Below are positions 37,635-49,027 of a DNA stretch of 64,000 nt, one piece after another. The translations under genes were made by a program, and so were the position numbers. This DNA is from Hyposmocoma kahamanoa (lineage: Eukaryota; Arthropoda; Insecta; Lepidoptera; Cosmopterigidae): the NCBI RefSeq assembly GCF_003589595.1, contig NW_020654422.1:10407129-10471128 (forward strand), in the 5' to 3' direction. Each line of letters starts with the position of its first letter. Position 1 is the first letter of the stretch. Under the pieces are notes generated by a model that did no database searches, was not told the DNA's origin, and saw only the letters and a list, made by a program, of their open reading frames with translations.

Positions 37635-38861
37635 CTGTAAACCATGCTTTGTGGAACATAAAATTCTCACTTTGCCATGTATTTACATCTTAGAAGCATG
37701 CAAGTTTGTTCGTAAATATCCTGAATTCTACAAAAAGCGTGGGGAGAGCGTCACGGGTTACAGCGCCTTGATAAATTAACAATACCTACCTCTCGTTTAC
37801 AACTATACCATTCCGGCCCATTAGTTATGTCAATTAAAATGTTTAATAAATTACCAAACCCAATCAAACACTTAAATAAAGAAAAAGCATTTGTAACACA
37901 AATAAAGAATATATTAGCAACTAAACAATATTATACTGTTCAAGAATACCTCAATGACAATATTTAAACTATTATAGTTAAACTTCACATAATATATACT
38001 AATAAAATACAAATCAAAAATTAATTATATTAAAAGGAAACCTAAATACATGTTCATAGACAATATAAAATAATAAATTGCTTCAATAAGTATTTTTAAA
38101 CTATTAAAAATACAAATTAAATAAATCGTTTATATTTTAAAATAAATAATGCTTAAATACATGTTCAAATATATTGTAACATAATATATTACTTCCATAA
38201 TTATTTCTTAAATATTAAAAATGCAAATAAATGAAAAGGGTATATTTAAAAATAAAAAACACCAAAATACACATTCGTATCGATTATAAGATAATATATT
38301 ATTTCGATTTCTAAATTCTTGAAAAATCAAATAAATACAAATAAATAAAAATAATTTCAATGTCATTTAAAAATAAATAACACTGAAATACATCATATCC
38401 ATATAGATTATAAAATAATATAAGTAGTTTCAATAATAATTTCTAAATTATTAAAAATGCCTCCCTCTAATTTTGCCGTGCCCGACAGGGTCCATAAATG
38501 ATCTTTGTATTTTTATAACATCTTGTACACATTATGGAAAAGCAATAAAGATTGAAATTGAAATTGAAATAGTTATCATTTAAAAGTGTTATTTTGTACA
38601 GTTTTATAGTATTCAATTTATATATAAATTAATCGTAAATATAAATAACAAAAGCACACAAAATAATCAAATAGTTAACTGTCCTTTTTCTACACATTGC
38701 ATGCACAAAAGATGGAAGAAGACCCATTATGTCAGTTTCAAGAAGCTTATATAAACTTCTTGGTCATTTTCAATTGTTGTTTTCGAACCACAAGCGATTG
38801 AAATATTTAGATAAAAAAACTATAGAGTCGCTTTGATTTTGATCGTATTTATAAAATTGTT

Positions 38862-39293
38862 CAGGACGAAAACGTGTTCGCGCCCATGTGATTTTTAATA
38901 TTGTAAATTTATTATTGTGATTTATTATTATAATTTGGTATTGTTAATTTAGTTTAAGGTTTGGTAAATAAACGAGAGGGAGAGAGGGGTTTTGCTTGGA
39001 GTCTGTAGGGTTCTCCCGTCCCGCTCCTGCATTGGTGCCGTCCCGCTCGCACACTTGAATAGAATGCGAGCGGCACGGCGGGCCAGCGATGATATAAAAA
39101 GCGGAGCGTTGGGAGCGGAACGACATTCCAAAATTGACTGCACAAGACTCCGAAGGCGTTCCAAATCTCACCGCGATCCAAGCAAAACCAAGACCAAGAA
39201 GCTCAATTTACAACCAGGCGTTTTTTTCTCATAATCCGCCCCCACAAAAATTATTTTTTTATTAAACGAGTACAACAACATTTTGTTAGTTAA
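38862..39293. other. Insertion-like segment with a promoter-like motif
   Basis: It is absent from the second copy at 40190-40510. It is GC-richer than its surroundings, with 'gatataaaaagcggagcg' (TATA-like) near 39090 and AATAAA at 38965. It could be a solo LTR or another non-autonomous element. No target duplication was identified. Confidence 0.4.
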
Positions 39294-39318
39294 TAACAAA
39301 ATATTGTTGTACTCGTTT
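39266..39318. repeat. 25-bp-arm inverted repeat
   Basis: 'aaacgagtacaacaa' plus 'attttgtta' pairs with its reverse complement 'taacaaaa' plus 'ttgttgtactcgttt' around a short loop (about one mismatch). Confidence 0.85.
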
Positions 39319-41394
39319 TACGGCTTGTGATTACCTATCAGAAGACATAAAATACATTTGCCCGAAATAACATTAGCTCGAATTTTCATAACGTCAAATG
39401 TATTTTTTTAGGAAGATTACAAAACAAAAGCTAACAATTTTGGCTTTGTGAAAAGCATCAAGATTAATCGAAAGCGTAACGGTTTTATTACAAATCAGTT
39501 TTCAGAATTACAGATATTTGAGTTTACATTTAGTTGGAATATCGTCACTTATTTTTACATTTGTAGTAATATTTGTATGTATGTATCTGCCCAACCCTTA
39601 AGTGAATTTGTACAAAATTCGACATAATAATATATGTAAAAATTAATTAATATTTACGAGAAAGGCTACTCCATTACTCTTATGTTCAAGTATTTTTCAG
39701 TCGAAGCTAAATATGGTGTATTTTGTTAAGTTTCCATTACATGCGGAATATGGTGTTTTTGAGCCCTTAAATTGTTGCAAGCAAAATTAGGCAGTATTGC
39801 AAGGACGGTACAATTTAAATTAAATGTTAAATTAAATTTCGTGGTTTTTGTATACCCGTATATGGGTAGGCCCGATGTCCATTTATTGGTAAGTCAATGG
39901 GCAACTTAGACAAAACAATGCAGTACTTCACGTACGCTTTTTTTTCGTTATAGAGAATCGACGCACTCTTTTAGCTCCTATTTGTATCGACAGATTATGT
40001 AACGAAATTCATTCAAATTGATTTCTCCGTCGTATTGTATATTAAATAATAATGTAATAAATTATAAATAATAAAAATAAATTGTAATTGTTTAATATAA
40101 ATCGTCATAAATCATGCCGTACTGTAAGAAAAAAAATAAAAAGTACATATACGAGCACATACATACAAAACACATCAATTACAAAAGCAATAAAATAACC
40201 AAATAGCTAACTGTCCTTATCCTACACAAGACATGCGCAAAAGAAAGAAAGAGACCCGTTACGTCAATTTCAATTTTCGATGTCGATCGATCGAACCACA
40301 AGCGATTAAAATATTTAGATTTAGAACAAAGAAACTATGGAGTTGATTTAATGTTAATCTTATTTTTAAAATGACTTTTTGTTAAATGTAAGTAATAAAT
40401 GACTAACAAAATATTGTTGTATTCGTTTTACTCTCTGTAGTTATCAATCAGAAGTCTGAAAATACATTTGCCCAAAGTAATGTTTGCTCGAATTTTTGTA
40501 ATCCCAAATGTATGTACATACAACAACGTAATGTACGACACAAGAATGCTCAACACAGGAATGTCCGGCCCAGGAATTGGAGACACAGATCACGTGGTAT
40601 CATCATTTTTGATAGGCTTTGTGCAAAATTTTACTCTTTTTTTAATTTTTACTTTTTAGCAACTGGCAGCTAGCAGTTTTAATAACTTATTTTTACCCTT
40701 TTTAAAAGCCACGATAAAATGAAGAACCACTTCCAACGAAAAATAAACAGCAGAAAGCCAAGTGTACACACCGCTTTCCCCTTTAAATACTTTTGTAGTT
40801 TTTTTGAAACGCTTCGGATCTGTTTTGGTTTATTGATTGAATTTGAAAAAGAAAATAAACTCAATTTCTCGTAGAGTCTGTGAGCTGGCTGATCCAGTGC
40901 TACCCAAAATTGAATGCCTTTTGTTTTAGCAGTTTGGTACTACTACACTACACTACTACTATTAAACTTAAAAATATTAATCTAAGTAATAAATTACAAC
41001 GTAACTTAATCTTGTTTGGCGATGCGCATGCCAAATTCAGGGCAATAACAGAGCACTTTTTTGAAACCTCGTAACTCCGCTTTTGGACGAAATTCTCACA
41101 CGGTGACGAGCTTTTCGAATTTAGCCGACAATATAATATTATTTTCAAAAAGTTTGTGCAATAATAAAGGGAAACAACTTCATTACCCAGAGTATAATAT
41201 CATAGTCGTTACCGGTTTAGTCAGGAGTCATTATTTTGTTATTTGGTTTATACACTTTTCGTCAACAATTCGTTCAACCGGCAATGTAATAATAAGCAAA
41301 TTAATTTACTTCCATTTTTATTGACCTGACAAAGAAATCATGATCGAACTAGTTAATGCGAAACGCAGACGGCTTATTAAATTGTTTCTGTAAT

Positions 41395-41465
41395 AATTAG
41401 AAAACAACACCAACTAAGCCACGGAACGAACCAACGGACCTCACGAATTTTTCTATGTGCTTCAT
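41395..41465 (-). mobile_element. SINE-head fragment (partner of 13766)
   Basis: The reverse complement reads 'atagaaaaattcgtgaggtc' then 'ttccgtggcttagttggtg', matching the tRNA-like head at 13766-13820. Box B is missing. Confidence 0.65.
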
Positions 41466-42839
41466 GATGGTGTTTTATGTTTTTTTTTACGAACTATTAG
41501 GAATATATTCGATACTGACGAGTTCATGAACTAGTTCGTCTTGTATGGTTTTAATAGTTCATCGTTCTTTTTAGTTCACTACGAATTAGGAACTGTCCGT
41601 GTTGATAGTTGACCTTTTTTTTTTGACAGTTCACCTGCCTTTTATTCAGTAGGAACGGTGCGAACCGGACAAATAGTAGTATAGTATCAACCCACGTGTA
41701 CGAGTATATGAAGTAGTTGTATGTGTGTATCTAAATATGGTAATATAATATTTTAAACACACCGTTTTAACTAAAATTCTGGTTATGTAAAAAAAAAGAT
41801 ATTTAGTTAGAATGACAGTGTTTAAACATGTAAAATATGAAGGAAAATCAAATAGTACCGATTCGATACAAATTGTATTTTTAAATATTTAGTACAGTGC
41901 ACTATTGACCTCATAGTACGAGAAGTCCGTAGTAGTTCATGTGAATAATTTTATCATGAACTACTACGGACACAATTACTAGTTTGGAGCGTACGTGCAG
42001 TGTCCGAGCAAGGACAAGACGAACTAACTAACTAAGGATCTAGATGAACTAGAAGACCGAGCTAGTTCAGTTGACCGATTGAACTTACTAGGATCGCTCC
42101 CTCTAAGGACCGATCAGGCACAGGTCTAACATGAAACAGAGAAGTGTGTCTAGTACGCCGCACAGGTACATAGCGTAAGTATATTTGACGTAGGTACTAA
42201 GTCCGGGCAGTCCAATCGTTCATTGAGCACATCGAACAAAGACCCAAGTCGAACAACTCGCGCCCCTAACGAGATAACAAAATAAATTGTAAGCTCGACT
42301 GATAACGATTTATAAGGCGATTGATTATTATTTTGTTGGCTTTGCTTTTGGTTATATTGTTTTGTTTTGTTGATGTTGACTTTTGTTGTTCCTGTTTTTT
42401 TTGTATAACCTAATAATAATATCATTAATTGTTTATTCCTAAGTTATCGTCAATGAATTGATTCTTTCGTCGCTGAAGATTGCATCGATCATATATATTT
42501 AATCGATTTTTTTTCTCTCGATTTCGTATCATATGTCTCTAGAAATCTAAAATCTCATCCCAAACGTCAATGAAATGTCAGAAAAAAAAGGGCGCCAAGC
42601 TTCAAAGTAGTTTGCTTTATTTTAATTAATTTTGAAAAATTACTTTTAAGCCCTTTTTGATCACAAATTACTGTCGAATTTCCTTGCACATCCGTTACTA
42701 CTAATTGGGTAAATGAGTGTCTCCAGAGACGGCATCGTCCGTCCTGGAAAAAGGAAAAACGATGAGAAGAGAGACTTCGTAGAATCTCCTCCCACGAAAA
42801 TGGCGGCAAACTTTTCTCGAACCCGTAGTTGACTTTTCA

Positions 42840-43229
42840 GAGATTATAACCACATTTACAACGATAATGATAAGAAAGAGTATACAATCCTACTTTCGTT
42901 GAACAATGGCCAAAATAACAAAATGGATTTACTCAAAGTTAATAATGTTTTGAAAACTACATCTGGTGTTATCTATGTCAAACAGTTCGGACCTGAACTT
43001 GTTAAAGTATTTTTTAACAACAAGAAGGACGCTAATAACTTTTTGCTTAACAAAAAAGCACTGGAAAAATTTGAATGGTTAGCACGAATTCCATACAATA
43101 ATCTCGAAAGCCAGGGCATAACACGAGCACCTGTTGATATTTGTGAAGAGGATTTATTAGAAAACTTGAAGGCTGCAACTGATATCATCGGAGTCAAGCG
43201 TTTCAACCGTAAGATCGCAGATGACTTCT
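42840..43229 (+). pseudogene. LINE ORF1 (gag-like) fragment
   Basis: The frame (ATG at 42899, open upstream to about 42865) encodes KMDLLKVNNVLKTTSGVIYV, FFNNKKDANNFL, the segment LARIPYNNLESQGITRAPVD and DIIGVKRFNRK, the pattern of a Jockey/I-type ORF1 RNA-binding protein. It is cut at 43229-43230 by the foldback element, after which the frame is unrelated. Zinc knuckles, if any, are lost. Confidence 0.7.
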
Positions 43230-44921
43230 GGGGGCCAATCGCGCTAATTGTCAACGCTAAAACCAAAACCTTAAACCTCGCCAATGTGACACGTTGCGTA
43301 CGTTTCATATCGCGCTAACTGTCAAAACAAAAACCAAAACCAAACAAAAAGGAAACGTTAGACGTGTGACACGTTACGCACATTTGGTATCGCGCTAATT
43401 GTCAAAGGTAAAACCAAAACCTAAAACGTTGCCTATTGGTATGGCGCTAAATATTTTAACGTTTTAACCACTTATGTAACCTTGGGGAAATGGATTTACC
43501 TTTGACAGGTTAACGTTTCTGTGGCAGTTAATGGAGAGTAACTTTTCACTACGTTTATCGTATTTTAAAAATGTTCCACGGTTACTTAAATGTGGATGTG
43601 GCCTAAGAACGGGCTTTAAATAAAAGAAAAGCATAGAAAGACATTTAATATGTCTGAGGAGAAATTCCGCAAACGATATACCGTTTGACTACGGAATTCA
43701 TTTCAGGATTGGTGGAAGAACTATGCCTACATATTCCCGTTAAAGGACGGTCTGTTGCATTGGATGTGGAGACAAAGGTAAGTGTTAAGTGGAATCCGAT
43801 AGTTCTCAGTTTTGCATAATAACCAAATTTCTATACTGTGTAAATCATTATTAATTTTGTTACAGATTTTAATAGCTCGTATTGTTTTTAACAACTCTCA
43901 TTATGAATCACCTTTTGGGATCTATTGCGGGGCCACAAAATAGCCACACACTCGCACCAAAGGCGTGCTGATAACACGCGCGAACAACGCCGAGCGAAGT
44001 CATTCTCAAGCCAAATCTCTGTGCGATTCGAACTCCAACAAAGATGGAGCTGGCTTACAGTGGTCGATCGGTCGGACGGCGAGTGACCACTATAAGCGAG
44101 CTCCTTTGGTGCGAGTGTGTGGCTATTTTGTGGCCCCGCAATAGATCCCAAAAGGTGAGCTATAATGAGAGGTAATAGGATACAGTGAGTGGATCACTCA
44201 CCGTTATTGTACCAGAACTCATACCACTATAATATGCAATGTTATTATTGTTATTATTATTGTTATAAAATTAATAATGATTTACACAGTATAGAAATTT
44301 GGTTATTACGCAAAACAGAACTATCGGATTCCACTTAACCCTTACCTTTGTCTCCACATTCAATGCAACAGACCGTCCTTTAACGGGAATATGTAGGCAT
44401 AGTTCTTCCACCAATCCTGAAATGAATTCCGTGGACAAACGGTATATCGTTTGCGGAATTTCTCCTCAGACATGTTAAATGTGATAGTCTTTGTATGCTT
44501 TTCTTTTATTTAAAGCTTGTTCTTAGGCCACATCCACCTCATAAACACTTTCCGAAACATTTAAGTAACCGTGGAACATTTTTAATATACGATAAACGTA
44601 GTGAAAAGTTACTCTCAATTAACTGCCACACAAACGTTAACCTGTCAAAGGTAAATCCATTCCCCCAAGGTTACGTAAGTGGTTAAAACGTTAAAATATT
44701 TAGCGCGATACCAATTGGCAACGTTTTAGGTTTTCGTTTTACCTTTGACAATTAGCGCGATACCAAATGTGCGTAACGTGTCACACGTCTAACGTTTCCT
44801 TTTTGTTTGGCTTTGGTTTTTGTTTTGACAGTTAGCGCGATACGAAATGTACGCAACGTGTCACATTGGCGAGGTTTAAGGTTTTGGTTTTACCGTTGAC
44901 AATTAGCGCGATTGGCCCCCC
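43230..44921. mobile_element. Foldback (long inverted repeat) element
   Basis: Left arm 43230-43860 and right arm 44267-44921 are reverse complements of each other with modest divergence. The extreme ends are GGGGGCCAATCGCGCTAATT and its complement. Within each arm a module GCGCTAA(T/C)TGTCAA recurs at about 43241, 43312 and 43392, with GTGACACGTT(G/A)CG between copies, a subterminal tandem-repeat architecture typical of foldback elements. The centre (43893-44172) is a second palindrome. No transposase frame is present, so it is non-autonomous. It interrupts a LINE: ORF1 lies on the left and RT on the right. Confidence 0.85.
43893..44172. mobile_element. Inverted-repeat unit nested at the foldback centre
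   Basis: Arms of about 56 bp (43908-43963 and 44101-44158) contain 'cttttgggatctattgcggg', 'gccacaaaatagccacacac' and 'tcgcaccaaagg'. A further 10 bp (ctctcattat / ataatgagag) pair outside them. About 135 bp separate the arms. It looks like a MITE inserted into, or used as the loop of, the larger element. An 87-codon frame across it is a by-product of the palindrome. Confidence 0.75.
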
Positions 44922-46048
44922 AATCCATTACAAAATTATAACAACTTTGTTTCTAAATTAGTTGACATTTTATGGACATTCCTTAAAAAAGTATATCCTT
45001 GCCACACCGAAAACGTAAACCTAAACGTAGTGATTAGATCCTCTTTGCCTTTACTGTGGTGGAATGACATATGTAACCAAGTTGTTCTTAGAGCCAAATT
45101 GGCATTGAACCCGTTTAAAAAGTATCCCACTATGGAAAATTTCATTTTATACAAGAACTTTGATGCTAATAAAAAAAAATCCTAACAGAGCAAAAAATAT
45201 TAGCATGGGCTAACTTATGCTCCTCTTTTTATCGAATGACTCCCAGTAAAGTTATTTTGGACTATATTAGGCGATTCAAATTCTTTAAACTAAATTCAAC
45301 CGCTAATACTAATACACTTTTTTTGGAAGATCCAGTTAATGCTTTAAACCTTCTCAACAAAAGTGCTTCTCGCGACAGCATCGCCATTGATATGCGTGAA
45401 TTACAAGTTTTTTTCTTATCTCCTGGAGCTGACTGAGCACAATGGCTCACCTCTAATTTTGAAATGCATGAATTTGATGCTGCTCTTATGTATAAAAAAA
45501 ATACTTCCCCAGGTCCCGATTTCATTCCTTATTTAGTAATAAAAAATTACCATCCCAAGCTAAAATCATTCTTCTTAAAATTATCAATCAATTATGGCTT
45601 AATAATTCTATTCCCCCTGTTTCCAATTCTTAAACCGTACAAGGATATTCATAGCTTAGATGCATATAGACCCATCTCATTGACATCGTGTTTTTCTAAA
45701 TGTTTTGAAACTATGATCAAAAATAGGTTAGAATGGTACATTGAAAGCAACAGTTTGATTCCGGAGTTCCAATTTGGTTTCCGCGAAGGGAAATCCACCA
45801 TGTATAACTTGGGATGTTTAATAGGTGATATGAAAAGGAATATGAGGCGTAATAAATTCACTCTTGCTGTTTTTTTTGGACATCAAAGGCGCATTTGACA
45901 ATATAAATCATGCATATCTTATCAAGAATCTCTCTTATCTGGGCATTCCAGGCCCTATTCTATTGTGGATATTTTCATTCTTAAATGGTAGAAATATTTC
46001 TTTAAAAATTAAAAATAATCTTTTTGGCTGTAGAACCACAAATAAAGG
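44922..46048 (+). pseudogene. LINE reverse transcriptase fragment
   Basis: The region contains WWNDICNQVVLRAKLALNPF (the WWN motif before RT), SPGPDFIPYLVIKNY, AYRPISLTSCFSKCFETMIK, LIPEFQFGFREGKST and DIKGAFDNINHAYLIKNLSY (RT aspartate). It has stops (45183, 45434) and frameshifts (near 45870). It ends at GCRTTNKG, exactly where the DNA transposon at 46049 begins; the FADD box and 3' end were not found beyond that transposon. It probably belongs to the same LINE copy as the ORF1 fragment at 42840. The endonuclease region that should separate them is missing. Confidence 0.8.
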
Positions 46049-46858
46049 TACAGCTTGGCAAAAAAGAGTATGGATTTAATGAGGGCGCCTAGATCAATAT
46101 GTGGCAACCCGATATACTACGACGAAAAATGTTTAGATACTTGTTATTTTTATTTATTGTTAAAGGCTTTTAGCGCCCAGACACACGCCAAGTGGACGAA
46201 AGCTAAGCCAGCCTCGTATGAAATTCTCCAAACTCTTCTCTTATTTCCAAAATGGGATGAACCCAAAATCATCTCACCTCTTTTTTTTCTTCTTTGCATT
46301 ATTTGTATAAGTAATAATGCAATAACAACTTGTTTCTTTGTAGTTAAACTTCGCATAATTTTGGTAACTGGACGAACCCAAGTCGGCGAGCAGTAATGTG
46401 GTGAAGTTTTTGTTTCTTGAAAATTCTGAATTTAACATGTAAATTCTAAATAAATAAAGCGTATTTTGTTATAACAGTTCGGTCTCTAAACACGTGAACT
46501 CCGTCACCGCGTCACGGCCGCGCGGTGGCGACATATTCGCGTCAAATAAACGCGCTCTTAGAGTTAATTTTCAATTACCATTAGACTCGATCCATCCACA
46601 GTAACAACATAATATTATATAGCAACATAATGATCCCTCACAGAATTATTTGTTTTTATAATTTAAATGACCTATTTTCCTTCTTACTAAGGTAGATTCG
46701 AGCAGGTTTAATAATCATAATAAAATAAATAGGATAAAAGGGAAAATGAACCATTTATTGTTTGTACAATTTATTCTAATAAAACAAAATAACAATTTAA
46801 AATTTTTTAATAAATACTAATTTTCGGATAATATCGCGGATTTTTTTTTAATTTTAAA

Positions 46859-48689
46859 TCAATCAGATTCCAAAACATTTTCATCGAGATATTCCACCCC
46901 AGAAAACTCTATTGTATCTTGGCTAGACGTTCCGGCAACAACAAACTCATCTGAATCACATGAATCTGAAGTGGTCTCGCTACTGCTCTCATCTCTGACG
47001 TTAATAACCAATTTTTCAATGTCGTCATACATAGTCATACCCCTTTCATAATACTCGTTTTCAATTTTAATAACATGTTGGCATGAATTTTTCCAATCTT
47101 CGGCAGTAATCGCTTGGCATGCTTGTTCAGCTGCCATCTGTCGGAATAAAAATATTATTGATTATGAGTTCAACTTAATAACATTAAGAAAAACGAATTA
47201 TGAACTAGATCCCTACCTTTATGTCAATGGACCCTACATTGACAGAGGCAATTTTATGTTTTGCAACTCCCCATATCAATTCAATAGGATTGAGGTCACA
47301 ATGATATGGAGGCAGCCGTACCACAGTGTGACCATGATCCCCCAATATTTGGTCAATTTCATAAAGGGCCTCTGGTTTGTGGCGTTTTACAAGCATTAAC
47401 AATTCAGGTTTACGCATCATTTCATCAAATTGTATATTGTTTTGTAGCAACCACAGCTTTACATCAGCAACTTTTGTTGCACTGGTTGGGGCCTTATTGA
47501 TGACTACCGAATGGTGAGGAGCATTGTCCATATTGTCCCAATTTGACAGAGCCTTCCATTATTGTTAATGGAAGGCTCTGTCAAATTGGGAATTAATTTC
47601 TTGGTAACCCACTTAGTGAAATTTGCTCTATTCATTTCAGAATGGTAATCTTCATTCTTGTTTGTGCCACTGAAAATTAATAGTGCATTTGGAACAAACC
47701 CCTTTTCACTCCCAGCATGCACAATAATATATCTTTTGCCTTTAGATATATTGTGTCACACTCCACTAACTTCAATTGATTGCCAACATTTTTTAAGCTT
47801 GTAAGATGAGTGTACGTAGCTTTCATCCAAAAAAATAATTTGTTTTTGGAGTTCTTGAGGCAAATTTCTATTATGCATTATAATTTTTAAATATTGTTCC
47901 CTCTTTGCTGCTGTATTAGGCTTCTCCATTAGTGCCGATCCGTCTGTTTTACATTTTTTTGTAAGAGAAACCCAGAGATGTAATATCTTTCTTAGATGTT
48001 CACGGCTTCCATTAAATCCCAAATCTTCTTTAACTACAGGTAATAAATTTCGTAGTGTAGGCACCTGAGAAAAAAATAAAAAGTTTTTATTTATTACATA
48101 ATACTGTTTTTTTATTGAAGAAAGTGGCATTAATATAAAATATAATACATGCCTGTTTTTTTACCGAGTAGAAGAAATGAACCTTTTGTCTAATTGCGCA
48201 GAGGTCAAAATCATCGAGATCTTTCTTTGGTCGACCTTTCCTATGTTTACCAGGTGTAGAAAACACGCCATTATTTTTTTCACCTTCTTCAACAATTTTT
48301 CTTATGGTATTGACAGATTTACCTAAAATAAATACCAAACATACACAAATATACAAAATCACCAATTTATTTGAATTTTAAGTCTTGAAAGGATCAAAAA
48401 TATTAAGTCAACTTATAAACGATACGTAAACATAACCTTAGTTACTATTTTGTCAACTAAACACAAATACTCGTTAATTGTATATTAAAAGTAGTGCAAA
48501 GTGCGTAATTCGACAACTAGAACGTAATAATAATTAAATAATTTGCATAAATACCTGTCATATCGGCTGTTCTCTGATAAACATTGTTAATTTCAGACAA
48601 AATTTGTCCCGCTTGAGATTCAGCCAAACATCGTAAAAAAAAACTTGGTATATCATTGTTCTACCACTACTACGAATCGTTTTGTTCAT
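46859..48689 (-). pseudogene. IS630/DDE transposase pseudogene with three introns
   Basis: Exons by splice sites: 48689..48555, 48322..48165, 48064..47217, 47137..46859. Motifs in order: NVYQRTADMTG / KSVNTIRKIVEEGE (helix-turn-helix-like), GRPKKDLDDFD, IIFLDESYVHSSYKLKK (first catalytic Asp), KRYIIVHAGSEKGFVPNALL, MDNAPHHSV (second Asp), LPPYHCDLNPIELIWG (Glu) and the acidic tail INVRDESSSETTSD. Lesions: a short T-run puts exon 1 out of frame, a TGA follows SGV near 47755, and a snap-back hairpin at 47536-47592 shifts the frame before MDNAP. The motif set matches a widespread arthropod IS630-like family. It is inactive. Confidence 0.82.
47536..47592. repeat. Snap-back palindrome inside transposase exon 3
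   Basis: 'ccaatttgacagagccttcc' followed by 'att', a short loop, and the exact reverse complement form a stem of about 23 bp. The protein frame shows the second arm is extra sequence relative to the family pattern LIPNL...I(V)xDNAP. Confidence 0.85.
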
Positions 48690-49027
48690 TTTAAATAACA
48701 AAACAAGCAACAACCGTACGAGAATTTACAGAACTTCGTATAAAATTACTCAGCGCGTACAGAAATAACACAAAAGCTACTGGTTATTTGACACCACTGA
48801 CATTTTTAATAGTGTTGCCACAAATATCTTTTTTTAGTTCCAGTTTTCACCGCGTCATACTCTTTTTTGCCAAGCTGTAATTATTTAATAAAAAATTAAT
48901 TCTAATGAATTTTATTATAAAAAAACAAAAAATACTTATCCATGTCATAAATACTCAGTAAAAACGGGTATTTATTGGATATTTATACTTTGACGGCCAT
49001 TTATCGGGTAAAAACCCATCTCTAGTC

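Larger units (their letters stand above)
32800..38575 (+). mobile_element. Jockey/CR1-like LINE, 5' truncated, split by a hAT element
   Basis: The pre-RT and RT region starts near 32847 (WLTAGIKMSCKNKR) and continues with SCGIDEIPPMLFK, DPSNYRPIALLPTASKIFEK, LLDMTKAYDKV (RT aspartate) and FADDISLLISYNND (catalytic box). The endonuclease domain is absent. Frameshifts occur near 33600 and 33880, and a stop near 34348. The C-terminal frame breaks at 34482 and resumes at 37635 (CFVEHKILTLPCIYILEACK). The 3' UTR (37967-38575) contains about four 110-120-bp tandem units and ends in a (ATTGAA)n tail at 38548-38570, so the element is plus-oriented. It is inactive. Confidence 0.88.
38660..40510. repeat. 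Diverged direct duplication, copies about 1.1-1.5 kb apart
   Basis: Copy 1 (38660-38860 plus 39295-39400) and copy 2 (40190-40510) share 'aaccacaagcgatt.aaata', 'aacaaaatattgttgta.tc' and 'acatttgccc.aa.taa'. Copy 1 has about 430 bp that copy 2 lacks (38862-39293), so either an insertion or a deletion occurred. Confidence 0.75.
38577..42840. other. Intergenic region with a local duplication
   Basis: It contains diverged direct copies (38660-39400 and 40190-40510), a 25-bp-arm hairpin at 39266-39318, a SINE-head fragment (41395-41465), and a stretch at 41480-42120 with many 'agttcatgaact'-like short palindromes. No gene was recognised. The ORF at 38992-39234 shares its span with three ORFs on the other strand and is not called. 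Confidence 0.5.
46049..48884 (-). mobile_element. Tc1/mariner-IS630-type DNA transposon with 24-bp TIRs
   Basis: Perfect inverted ends TACAGCTTGGCAAAAAAGAG plus TATG occur at 46049 and end at 48884. The outer TA can be the target duplication. A disrupted transposase lies on the minus strand (46859-48689). About 800 bp at 46075-46858 contain no recognised coding sequence and may be 3' sequence or another insertion. Confidence 0.82.

Noticed and set aside
38944..39234. Several overlapping ORFs of about 75 codons on both strands
   Set aside because: They overlap in many frames in a GC-richer segment; no splice sites, motifs or homology were seen.
43888..44151. 87-codon minus ORF
   Set aside because: It runs through the inner palindrome, has no recognisable motif, and is mirrored by the symmetric sequence.
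46055..46396. 113-codon plus ORF
   Set aside because: It begins inside the IS630 terminal repeat and has no family resemblance.
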